Position numbers and translations under genes: made by a program. Under the pieces are notes generated by a model that did not search any database, was not told the origin of the DNA, and saw only the letters and a program-made list of their open reading frames with translations. This document shows positions 28,343 through 36,062 of a DNA stretch of 64,000 nucleotides, piece after piece (positions within the stretch are counted from its first letter, which is position 1; every line of letters begins with the position of its first letter). Source of the stretch: Geodermatophilus aquaeductus (GTDB lineage: Bacteria > Actinomycetota > Actinomycetes > Mycobacteriales > Geodermatophilaceae); the NCBI RefSeq assembly GCF_900182545.1, contig NZ_FXTJ01000004.1:372001-436000 (forward strand), given 5' to 3'.

Positions 28343-29214
28343 GGATCGCCCTGGACCCGCAGATGCTGCGGACGACCCCGCTGCTGGAACTGCCCGACGT
28401 CGTCGCCGCGATGGGCTACGAGTGGATCGAGCTCTCCCCGCGGGAGGACTTCATCCCCTTCTTCAAGCACCCCCGGGTCGACACCGCCACCGTCCGCGCG
28501 TTCAAGTCCCGGCTGGCCGACGCCGGCGTCGGGGTCACCTCGCTGCTGCCCGTCATGCGCTGGTCGGGGCCCGGCGAGGTGGAGCGGCAGGCGGCGGTCC
28601 GGTACTGGCGGCGCGCCATCGAGATCTGCGCCGAACTGGGCGTGGACACGATGAACAGCGAGTTCAACGGCCGCCCGGAGGCACCCGAGCTGGCCGAGGC
28701 CATGTTCTGGCGGTCCATGGACGAGCTGCTGCCGGTCTTCGAGCGCGAGGGCATCAGGCTGGCCCTCGAGCCGCACCCGGACGACTTCATCGAGCTCGGC
28801 TCCCCCGCGGTCGACATGGTCCGCGGCATCGACTCCCCGAACGTGTCGTTCCTGTACTGCCTGCCGCACACGTTCCACCAGGGCGACGACGCGCCGGGCA
28901 TCATCGCCCACGCCGGCGACCTGCTCACCCACGTGCACGTCGCCGACTCGATGGACCACACCGCCTCCGACGGCCTGCGCTACATCACCAACCCGCCCGG
29001 CAACCCCGTCCGCGTCCACCAGCACGCGGAGATCGGCCGCGGGGACGTCGACTTCGACGAGGCGTTCACCGCCCTGGCCGGGATCGGCTTCGACGGCGTC
29101 CTGACCACCTGCGTCTTCGGCTGGGACGACGAGGCCCGCGAGTCGGGCACCCGGATGCTCGCCGCCATCCGCGAGCTGGTCACCAAGCACTTCCCCCACG
29201 GCACCCCGACCTGA
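28339..29214 (+). CDS. sugar phosphate isomerase/epimerase-like TIM barrel
   Basis: A 291-aa protein of the xylose-isomerase-like barrel superfamily, with [28 protein letters not shown] and VHVADSMDH as likely metal-ligand segments. In other iol clusters this slot holds iolH or the inosose isomerase iolI; which activity applies here is not clear. GTG start in the iolG stop (GTGA overlap), and it ends 12 bp before iolA. Confidence 0.85.
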   Translation: MRIALDPQMLRTTPLLELPDVVAAMGYEWIELSPREDFIPFFKHPRVDTATVRAFKSRLADAGVGVTSLLPVMRWSGPGEVERQAAVRYWRRAIEICAELGVDTMNSEFNGRPEAPELAEAMFWRSMDELLPVFEREGIRLALEPHPDDFIELGSPAVDMVRGIDSPNVSFLYCLPHTFHQGDDAPGIIAHAGDLLTHVHVADSMDHTASDGLRYITNPPGNPVRVHQHAEIGRGDVDFDEAFTALAGIGFDGVLTTCVFGWDDEARESGTRMLAAIRELVTKHFPHGTPT

Positions 29215-29226
29215 GAGGCACCTCCC

Positions 29227-30720
29227 ATGGCCCAGCACATCCCGCACTGGATCGACGGCGACCGCCGCGACGGCACCAGCGGCCGCACCGCCGAGGTCAC
29301 CGACTCCGCGACCGGGGAGGTCGTCGGCGAGGTCGCACTCGCGTCGGTCGAGGAGGTCGACGCCGCCGTCGCCGCCGCCACCGCCGCCTTCCCGCGCTGG
29401 CGGGACACCTCGCTGGCCAAGCGCACCGCCGTGCTGTTCCGCTTCCGCGAGCTGCTCAACGCCCGCAAGCCCGAGCTCGCCGCGATCATCACCGCCGAGC
29501 ACGGCAAGGTCCTCGACGACGCGCTCGGCGAGGTGTCCCGCGGCCAGGAGGTCGTCGAGTACGCGTGCGGCGTGCCCTCGCTGGTCCGCGGCGGGTTCAC
29601 CGAGAACGCCTCGACCAACGTCGACGTGTTCTCCATCCGCCAGCCGCTGGGCCCGGTGGCCGTGATCAGCCCGTTCAACTTCCCGGCCATGGTCCCGATG
29701 TGGTTCTTCCCCATCGCGATCGCCACCGGCAACACCGTCGTCCTCAAGCCCAGCGAGCAGGACCCCTCCGCCGCGCTCTGGATGGCCGAGCTGTGGAAGG
29801 AGGCCGGTCTGCCCGACGGCGTCTTCAACGTCGCCCAGGGCGACAAGGTCGCCGTCGACCGGCTGCTCGAGCACCCCGACGTCAAGGCCGTCTCCTTCGT
29901 GGGGTCCACGGCCATCGCCCGCTACGTCTACGAGACCGGCACCCGCCACGGTAAGCGCGTGCAGGCCCTCGGCGGCGCCAAGAACCACATGGTCGTGCTC
30001 CCCGACGCCGACCTCGACCTCGCCGCGGACCAGGCGGTCAACTCCGGCTTCGGCTCGGCCGGCGAGCGGTGCATGGCCATCAGCGCGGTGCTCGCGGTGG
30101 GCGGCGTCGGCGACGACCTGGTCGCCCGCATCGCCGAGCGCACCCGGACGCTGCGCACCGGCGACGGCCGCAAGGGCTGCGACATGGGCCCGCTCATCAG
30201 CCGGAAGCACCGCGACCGGGTCGAGTCCTACGTCGAGGCCGGCGAGCAGGAGGGCGCGAAGGTCGTCGTCGACGGCCGGCAGGTGCAGCCCGACGGCGCC
30301 GAGGACGGCTTCTGGCTCGGCCCGACGCTCGTCGACCACGTCGAGCCGCACATGAGCGTCTACACCGACGAGATCTTCGGTCCGGTCCTGTCGGTGCTCC
30401 GGGTGGACACCTACGACGACGCCGTCGGGCTGATCAACCGCAACGAGTACGGCAACGGGACCGCCATCTTCACCAACGACGGCGGCGCCGCGCGGCGCTT
30501 CCAGCACGAGGTGGAGGTCGGGATGATCGGCATCAACGTGCCGATCCCGGTCCCGATGGCCTACTACTCCTTCGGCGGCTGGAAGAACAGCCTCTTCGGC
30601 GACTCCCACGCCCACGGCGCCGAGGGCGTGCACTTCTACACCCGCGGCAAGGTGGTCACCTCCCGCTGGCTGGACCCCAGCCACGGCGGCCTGAACCTCG
30701 GCTTCCCGCAGAACGCCTGA
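29227..30720 (+). CDS. iolA: methylmalonate/malonate-semialdehyde dehydrogenase (CoA-acylating)
   Basis: A 497-aa aldehyde dehydrogenase that turns malonic semialdehyde into acetyl-CoA. The family markers are NFPAMVPMWFFPIA, LKPSEQDPSAA, LGGAKNHMVVLPDAD in place of the usual Glu motif, and the catalytic Cys in GSAGERCMAIS. Length is normal. It is the last gene of the operon and is followed within 5 bp by a strong hairpin. Confidence 0.94.
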   Translation: MAQHIPHWIDGDRRDGTSGRTAEVTDSATGEVVGEVALASVEEVDAAVAAATAAFPRWRDTSLAKRTAVLFRFRELLNARKPELAAIITAEHGKVLDDALGEVSRGQEVVEYACGVPSLVRGGFTENASTNVDVFSIRQPLGPVAVISPFNFPAMVPMWFFPIAIATGNTVVLKPSEQDPSAALWMAELWKEAGLPDGVFNVAQGDKVAVDRLLEHPDVKAVSFVGSTAIARYVYETGTRHGKRVQALGGAKNHMVVLPDADLDLAADQAVNSGFGSAGERCMAISAVLAVGGVGDDLVARIAERTRTLRTGDGRKGCDMGPLISRKHRDRVESYVEAGEQEGAKVVVDGRQVQPDGAEDGFWLGPTLVDHVEPHMSVYTDEIFGPVLSVLRVDTYDDAVGLINRNEYGNGTAIFTNDGGAARRFQHEVEVGMIGINVPIPVPMAYYSFGGWKNSLFGDSHAHGAEGVHFYTRGKVVTSRWLDPSHGGLNLGFPQNA

Positions 30721-30724
30721 CACC

Positions 30725-30763
30725 GACCGGCGCCGGCGGGACCCGTCTCCGCCGGCGCCGGTC
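30725..30763 (+). terminator. iol operon terminator
   Basis: A perfect 15-bp GC stem (30725-30739 with 30749-30763) with a 9-nt loop, immediately after the iolA stop codon. Confidence 0.85.
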
Positions 30764-30808
30764 GTCCTCCCGCACTCCGACTCGCACACCAGGGACAGGG
30801 ACACGGAC

Positions 30809-31663
30809 ATGACCGGACCGTCGTTCGACCCCAGCCGCTTCGCGGGCAGGGTCGCCTTCATCAGCGGGGTCGCCCGCGGGCAGGGCCGGCAGTTCGCCGT
30901 CGACCTGGCCAAGGAGGGCGCCGACGTCATCGGCTTCGACATCTGCGAGGACATCCCGGGCGCCAGCACGGCGATGGCCACCGAGGCCGACCTCGAGGAG
31001 ACCCGGGCCCTGGTCGAGGCCACCGGACGGCGGATGGTGGCCGAACGGGCCGACGTGCGGGACTACGCCGCGGTCGAGGCCGTGCTGGCCAAGGGTCTGG
31101 CGGAGTTCGGCCGGGTCGACGTCGTGGTGGCCAACGCCGGCATCTGCTGCGGCGCCGGGCCGTTCTGGGAGATCAGCCTCCAGCAGTGGAAGGACACCGT
31201 CGAGACCGACCTCACCGGGGTGTGGCACACGGTCCGCGCGGCCACCCCGGCCCTGATCGAGGGTGGTCGCGGCGGGGCGATCATCATGATCACCTCGGCG
31301 GGTGCCACGAAGGGCTTCCAGAACATCACCCACTACGTGGCGGCCAAGACCGCGCTGGTCGGCATGCTCAAGCCGATGGCCGCCGAGCTCGGCCCGCACT
31401 TCATCCGCGTCAACGCCTTGTCCCCGACCAACGTCAACACGGCGATCTACATGACCGAGACCAACAAGCGGCTGTTCCTGCCGGACAACCCCGCCCCGAC
31501 CGACGAGGAGTACGAGATGGCCTCCCGGCCGCAGCACGTGATCCCCATCGGCTGGATGGAGACGAGGGACACGTCGGCCGCGCTGCGCTTCCTCGCCTCG
31601 GACGACGCGCGCTACGTCACCGGTCTGGAGATGCGCGTCGACGCCGGCGTCGTGCTGCGCTGA
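30809..31663 (+). CDS. mycofactocin-coupled SDR-family oxidoreductase
   Basis: A 284-aa short-chain dehydrogenase. The cofactor loop reads SGVARGQGRQFAVDLAKEG, and the RGQGR element together with the insertion after the second strand mark the mycofactocin-coupled SDR group, which keeps its NAD bound and passes electrons to mycofactocin. Active-site Tyr/Lys lie in ITHYVAAKTALVG. It follows the iol terminator by 45 bp and has its own ribosome site, so it may be read through or separately transcribed. The substrate is unknown. Confidence 0.88.
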   Translation: MTGPSFDPSRFAGRVAFISGVARGQGRQFAVDLAKEGADVIGFDICEDIPGASTAMATEADLEETRALVEATGRRMVAERADVRDYAAVEAVLAKGLAEFGRVDVVVANAGICCGAGPFWEISLQQWKDTVETDLTGVWHTVRAATPALIEGGRGGAIIMITSAGATKGFQNITHYVAAKTALVGMLKPMAAELGPHFIRVNALSPTNVNTAIYMTETNKRLFLPDNPAPTDEEYEMASRPQHVIPIGWMETRDTSAALRFLASDDARYVTGLEMRVDAGVVLR

Positions 31664-31857
31664 CGACCTGGTCGGGACAGACCTCGACGTGGACGTGCGG
31701 CCACCGGCCGCAGTAGCAGGTGGGGATGGCTCCGACCCTGAGCCGCGGCTCCCCGCGTCGCGGCCGGAGGCCCGTCACGTCCACTCGCATCCGGGGAGTT
31801 GCAGGACGACGTCGGGATCCCCGGGCCAGCCACGGCGACGCACTCGCCGAGGGCCGG

Positions 31858-32037
31858 TCAGACGATGCGCAGATCGACGTGCACGTCCTCGCGGGCGGCG
31901 TGGGTCATGGCGACGACCAGCTCGATGGTCATCTCTTCGATGTCCTCGACGCTGCCGGCCGCAGTCGCACCGACACCCGGCACGTCGATCACCCAGTGGT
32001 CACCCTCGCTGATGGCGGTCGCGGTGAAGTCGGCCAT
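31858..32037 (-). CDS. HicB-like small protein (orphan antitoxin?)
   Basis: A 59-aa protein from ATG 32037-32035 with GGGAGG four bases upstream. Its sequence (FTATAISEGDHWVIDVPGVG, then a helix EDIEEMTIELVVAMTH) matches the partial RNase H fold of HicB-type antitoxins. No HicA toxin frame was found on either side, so it is orphan or acts differently. It lies between the inositol block and the tRNA fragment. Confidence 0.65.
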   Translation of the reverse strand: MADFTATAISEGDHWVIDVPGVGATAAGSVEDIEEMTIELVVAMTHAAREDVHVDLRIV

Positions 32038-32225
32038 CCGTCCTCCCGGTCACCGTCAGCGGCGGGTGCTGCCGAGCTGTCGTGTCAGCCGACTGTCGAC
32101 CCCCCACGTCCGTCTTGGCAAGCAGGCACCACACTGCGGGCGAGCGGGCCCACCCCGGCGGCACAGTCGTCAGGCCCGGGTGCGGGCCGCCGATGGTGGT
32201 CACAGCGGTGGTCGGGAAACAGTCA

Positions 32226-32257
32226 GGGGCCGTTCCGGATCTCTCCGGAACGGCCCC
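32226..32257 (-). terminator. terminator behind the tRNA-Pro fragment
   Basis: A perfect 14-bp stem (32226-32239 with 32244-32257) with a TCTC loop, followed on the minus strand by a short T-rich run (TGTTTCCC). It is positioned as the terminator of the tRNA-Pro transcript whose 3' part lies just upstream. Confidence 0.8.
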
Positions 32258-32268
32258 TTCCGTGCTCT

Positions 32269-32314
32269 GTCGGGCTGACAGGATGTGAACCTGCGACCCC
32301 TTGACCCCCAGTCA
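32269..32314 (-). pseudogene. 3' fragment of tRNA-Pro(GGG), probable attachment-site scar
   Basis: On the minus strand, 46 bp reproduce the 3' half of a tRNA-Pro(GGG): the anticodon loop CTGGGGG with its TCAAG stem strand, the T arm (GCAGGTTCACATCCTGTC) and the acceptor strand CAGCCCG. The 5' half, D arm and 5' acceptor strand are absent. The T loop has C where invariant A58 is expected. This pattern is what a tRNA-targeting integrase leaves at one end of its element. Confidence 0.75.
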
Positions 32315-32726
32315 CGTTCGAGGGGTTCGGTGTGGTTCGCCCGCATCCCGTTCGTGCAGGTGAGCGCGCTGCACTAGTCGTCCGCGTCCGCCCTGGTTCG
32401 CCACGGCTCGGCCCGCGTTGCTGTACCGGTCGCTGTAAAGCTCTCCCGCGCTCGGGCGCGTCACATGGTCGCCAGGTCGTGCACTCGGAGGCTCGGAACA
32501 AGTGGGCTCCACCAGGGACAGCGACGATCCCGAGCCCTCGCCGTCCCCCGATCCCCCCACAAGAACCACATGCACACGACAGGCACCTCCCATCCGCGGG
32601 GCGGAGAGACGGTCACCTGATCCGATGGCACCGGCCACCCCGTCACGTGGGTCGCCACCTGCTGCGGTGCCCTACCGGCCGTCGTGGTGACACGGCGCCC
32701 GTCGAGATCCGGACGGTCGCTGCCGC
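32315..32726. other. gene-free stretch next to the tRNA fragment
   Basis: About 410 bp without a supportable gene. Frames on both strands have mixed third positions and no family resemblance. It probably holds decayed remnants of an integrated element; no integrase could be recognised. Confidence 0.4.
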
Positions 32727-32993
32727 TCAGCCGCTCCCCTCCCCCGGCACCCCAGGTGCGACGTCGATGGTGGCCCGGTAGCCGAACCACGCCCGTCCCC
32801 GGCCGTCGGCCACCGGATGTGGCCCAGTCACCTGCAGGGTCGACCAGGCCGGCAGCACCGCCGGCCCCTCGGCCGCGAGCACCTCCTGGCGCAACTGTGC
32901 GCGCAGCCCGGCGGTGGCCCGCATGAGGTGCTCGAAGGGCAGCGCGCTCGACGCCGAGTGCAGGGCCACGCCCCATGCTGGCCTGCTGACCAC
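32727..32993 (-). CDS. hypothetical protein or gene fragment
   Basis: An 88-aa frame with coding-like GC-rich third positions. Its C-terminal part (WSTLQVTGPHPVADGRGRAW, then FGYRATIDVAP) resembles a small actinobacterial protein type of unknown function. The GTG start has only a weak AGAGG site and the first ten residues look non-native, so the true N-terminus may be lost. It abuts a headless fragment on the other strand at 32990. Confidence 0.45.
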   Translation of the reverse strand: MVSRPAWGVALHSASSALPFEHLMRATAGLRAQLRQEVLAAEGPAVLPAWSTLQVTGPHPVADGRGRAWFGYRATIDVAPGVPGEGSG

Positions 32994-33319
32994 GCCTCTG
33001 GCACGGGCCGGTCACGTCTCGCCACTCCGGCGGGTCGTCGGCGTGGCGGTGCGGGTCGGTCGGTTACACCGACGCCGCGACCGTCTCCATCCGCCTGCTC
33101 GACGAACGCCGCTTCGACCCCCTGCGCAGCGTCCTCGTCGAGAACGACGGACGGTGGTGGCCCGGTGAGCAGAGCGCTTGGCGGCTGTGCGACGACGGCT
33201 TCGGCTGGCGGGCCGCGGTGACGTGGCGGCAGTTGCACGACTACGGCTGGGGCCGGCACCTCACCAGCGTCCCGCCGGGGAAGGTCCGCCTCCCGGGCGA
33301 GTCACTCCGCCGGGACTGA
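32990..33319 (+). pseudogene. 5'-truncated hypothetical gene
   Basis: A 110-codon open frame follows a TGA at 32987-32989 and contains no ATG or GTG near its start. The C-terminal 85 codons are convincing protein (RRFDPLRSVLVENDGRWWPG, AWRLCDDGFGW, VPPGKVRLPGES). I read this as the tail of a gene whose 5' part was removed by the rearrangement at about 32.99 kb. Function unknown. Confidence 0.5.
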
Positions 33320-33504
33320 GCCGCAGCGATTGCGCCGCACGCGCCTCCCGAGCCGCCGGTGACTGCTGGTGTCCTGCCCACCTGCCGCGGTCGCCCAGGC
33401 GTCCGTGACCGTGCCGACTCAGGACACCGCCCCCCGACCCGTCGTTCGACGGCGCGGCGGAGGTGTCGACGGTGTCCGGCTCCGTTCTCGGCGATTGCCG
33501 GGGC

Positions 33505-34908
33505 TCAGGGACGGACCACCGACTGGGTGTCCGCAGCCTTGCTGCGCTCGGCTCGGGTGAGCCGCTTGGCCCTCGCCGCGACCGCGGGTGCAGCCAAGCT
33601 GATCGCTCCCCGGATGGCGCGCGGCAGCCGCGGGATCCGGTCGTAGTCGATGCCGCCCCAGGGCGGTTGCGGGTCGTAGTCGATGGCCCGTTGCACCCGG
33701 CGGGCGGTGGCCTCGTCGGTCAGCCGGGCGGCGAGGTGCAGGGCCATGTCGATGCCGGCGGAGACTCCGGCGGACATGAGCAGGTTGCCGTCCTCGACCC
33801 ATCGGCGTTGGTGGTACGTGGCCCCCAGGTCCTCGAGGATCCCGGAGTAGAACCAGTTGGTCGTCGCGTCCCGCCCCTCCAAGAGGCCAACGGCGCCGAG
33901 GATCAGCGAACCGGTGCACACCGACGTGACCAAGTCCGCGGACGCAGCTGTGGCCCGCACGTAGTCGCGGACCCGCGGGTCGCTCATCGCTCGGATGGTG
34001 GGCAACGCACCACCGGGCACGAGCACGATCGCCGGGTGCGGGACCTCCTCGAACGTCCGGTCCGGGACCACCGCCACGCCGACGTCGGTGGGCACCGGCT
34101 CGCGGCGGGCCCACACGGTCACGCAGCGGTAGCCCGGCGCGAACCGCTGCAGCATGGTCAGCACCTGCAGTGGGCCGACCACGTCCAGCACGGTCAGCCC
34201 CGGGTAGAGCACGAGGGCGATGAGCCGCTCGTCGCTTGCCGCAGGAGCGGCGATTGGCGCGCTGCCGGGATCCCGCAGCGTGCGGGCGAGGGCGGCGTCG
34301 GCGGGGTCCGGGTCCACCCGGCCGAACGGCGGCTGAGGGTCGTACTCCGCGGACAGCTGCCCGAACCGGGCGATGGCCTTGCTGCGTAGCCGGGCCAGCA
34401 GGGGCAGCGCCATGTCGATGCCGGCCGTGCCACCGGCGGCGGTGTGCAGCCGGCCGTCGGCTCGCCACCGCTGGTCGGCGGGAATCACGCCGAGCTCCTC
34501 CAGCGGCTCGCGGAAGGCCCAGTGGATCGCCGACCGCTGGCCCCGCAGCAGGTCGGCGGCGGCCAGTACCAGCGCTCCATTGCCGGTGGCGCCGACGACC
34601 TGCGCCTCGGCGGTGGCCGAGCGGACGTAGGACAGCAGCGCTCCGTCCTCCGCCGCGGCCAGGGTGGCCGCGCCGCCGCCGGGCACGATCACCGCCCACG
34701 GGTTCGGCATCTCGGCGAATGTGGCGGCCGGCTGCAGCCCGAGCGGCGTGTCGGTGGCCAACGGCTCGGCGCGCTCGCCGACCACGACGGTGCGGTACCG
34801 CGTGCCCCCGATGCCGGGGGTCTTCAGCACGGTGAGCGGGCCGATCAGGTCCAGCGGGGTCACGCCGGGGTAGACCGGGAAGGCGAGGACCTTCTCGCTG
34901 GCGGGCAT
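33505..34908 (-). CDS. tandem DJ-1/PfpI-domain protein
   Basis: A 467-aa fusion of two DJ-1/PfpI (class I glutamine amidotransferase-like) domains of the isonitrile-hydratase/AraC-sensor type, at about 5-210 and 228-430. Each ends with the YDPQPPxG hallmark. The C-terminal copy keeps the nucleophile elbow (TSVCTGSLILGAVGLL, Cys331). The N-terminal copy has Asn110 instead (GATGNGALVLAAADLL) and should be inactive. ATG 34908-34906 follows AAGGAG. It is the last gene of the minus-strand set that includes the multicopper oxidase. Confidence 0.88.
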   Translation of the reverse strand: MPASEKVLAFPVYPGVTPLDLIGPLTVLKTPGIGGTRYRTVVVGERAEPLATDTPLGLQPAATFAEMPNPWAVIVPGGGAATLAAAEDGALLSYVRSATAEAQVVGATGNGALVLAAADLLRGQRSAIHWAFREPLEELGVIPADQRWRADGRLHTAAGGTAGIDMALPLLARLRSKAIARFGQLSAEYDPQPPFGRVDPDPADAALARTLRDPGSAPIAAPAASDERLIALVLYPGLTVLDVVGPLQVLTMLQRFAPGYRCVTVWARREPVPTDVGVAVVPDRTFEEVPHPAIVLVPGGALPTIRAMSDPRVRDYVRATAASADLVTSVCTGSLILGAVGLLEGRDATTNWFYSGILEDLGATYHQRRWVEDGNLLMSAGVSAGIDMALHLAARLTDEATARRVQRAIDYDPQPPWGGIDYDRIPRLPRAIRGAISLAAPAVAARAKRLTRAERSKAADTQSVVRP

Positions 34909-34934
34909 GGCGGTCTCCTTCCGGTGCTGCGTGG

Positions 34935-36062
34935 TCACTTCCGGACCTGGTGCGGGGCCACCTGCGCGTCGGGCGCACCGCGCGGCCCGGGCACTCGGCC
35001 GCTGTTGATCACGGCGGCCGTTCGGCCCACCTGCGCAGCGACGTGGGCGGCGTCGTCGGCGACGAAGCCCAGCAGCGCCGAGCCGCGGGTGTGCTGCCAC
35101 GGCAGGCCGAGGAAGTACAGCCCCGGGACGTCGCTGATCCCGCGGGCGTGGACGACACGGCCGTCGCGCAGCACACCGGGGACGTCGATCCAGGAGTGGT
35201 CGGGCCGGTAGCCGGTCGCCCAGACCACGACGCCCACCTCGCGGCTGGTGCCGTCGGCGAACCGCACGGTGCGGCCGGCGGCCTCGACCAGCCGCGGCCG
35301 GAACCGGACGCCGGTCCGCTGCAGGCCGCGGCGGCTGCTGCCGATGAGAGTCTCCTGGCTCCGCATCCGGCGGCCGAGCCGGGAGTTCGCGGTGACCCGC
35401 ATCAGGCCCAGCCGGGTCAGCCACCAGAACAGGTCGCGGCCGAGCAGCCGCTGCGGCAGCGCCGGGTAGGCCGCACCGACCGACAGCTCCACCGGCCGGG
35501 CCGCGGCCAGCTCCGCGGCGATCTGGAAGCCGGAGTTGCCGCCGCCGACGACCAGCGCAGGCCCCGCGGGCAGGGCATCGGGGCTGCGGTAGGCGGCGCT
35601 GTGCAGCTGGGTGACCGAGTCGTCCAGCCCGGCGGCCAGCGGCGGCACGAACGGCGTCTGGAACGGCCCGGTGGCCACGATGACCTGCCGGGCGGTGTAC
35701 GTCCGGTCGGCGGTGCTGAGCCGGAACCCGCCGTCGGTGCGCTGCAGCCCGGTGACCCGTGCGCCCAGCTCCACCGGCAGATCGAGGGCGGCGGCGTAGC
35801 CGCGCAGGTACTCAGCGACCGCCTCCTTGCCCGGGTAGGTGCCGGCCGGGGCCGGGAACGGCAGGCCGGGCAGCGCGTCGTGCTCGGCCGGGGTGAACAG
35901 CCGCAACGACTCCCACCGCGTGCGCCAGGTGTGCCCGAGTTCTGCTGCCGCCTCCAGGACCAGGAACCGCAGCCCCTGCCGGCGCAGGTGCCAGGCGGCG
36001 GCCAGGCCGGCCTGCCCGCCGCCCACCACGACGACGTCGAACGGCTCGACCGGGGCGCTCAC
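34935..36062 (-). CDS. flavin-containing monooxygenase-like NAD(P)/FAD oxidoreductase
   Basis: A 375-aa two-dinucleotide flavoprotein. FAD site [16 protein letters not shown] (residues about 12-27), the WESLRLFTP substrate-side motif, NADPH site [17 protein letters not shown] and the late [10 protein letters not shown] are all present. It resembles the CzcO/YhcS-type 'flavoprotein involved in K+ transport' group, which oxidises small molecules. GTG 36062-36060 overlaps the multicopper oxidase stop (GTGA), so it is translated in coupling with it. Confidence 0.88.
   Translation of the reverse strand: MSAPVEPFDVVVVGGGQAGLAAAWHLRRQGLRFLVLEAAAELGHTWRTRWESLRLFTPAEHDALPGLPFPAPAGTYPGKEAVAEYLRGYAAALDLPVELGARVTGLQRTDGGFRLSTADRTYTARQVIVATGPFQTPFVPPLAAGLDDSVTQLHSAAYRSPDALPAGPALVVGGGNSGFQIAAELAAARPVELSVGAAYPALPQRLLGRDLFWWLTRLGLMRVTANSRLGRRMRSQETLIGSSRRGLQRTGVRFRPRLVEAAGRTVRFADGTSREVGVVVWATGYRPDHSWIDVPGVLRDGRVVHARGISDVPGLYFLGLPWQHTRGSALLGFVADDAAHVAAQVGRTAAVINSGRVPGPRGAPDAQVAPHQVRK

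Noticed and set aside
28258-31023. 921-aa minus-strand frame antisense to iolA and neighbours
   Set aside because: An artefact of GC-rich third positions; the opposite strand carries complete, motif-verified enzymes.
31664-31857. possible HicA toxin after the HicB-like gene
   Set aside because: The best minus-strand frame (with PTCYCGRWPHVHVEV) lacks a ribosome site and the HicA GSHHHF-type motif.
32395-32480. possible integrase C-terminus next to the tRNA fragment
   Set aside because: No tyrosine-recombinase motif (R-H-x-x-H, Y) could be read in any frame.
32461-33015. 184-aa minus-strand frame near the tRNA fragment
   Set aside because: No family resemblance, mixed third positions, and it overlaps a better frame at 32727-32993.
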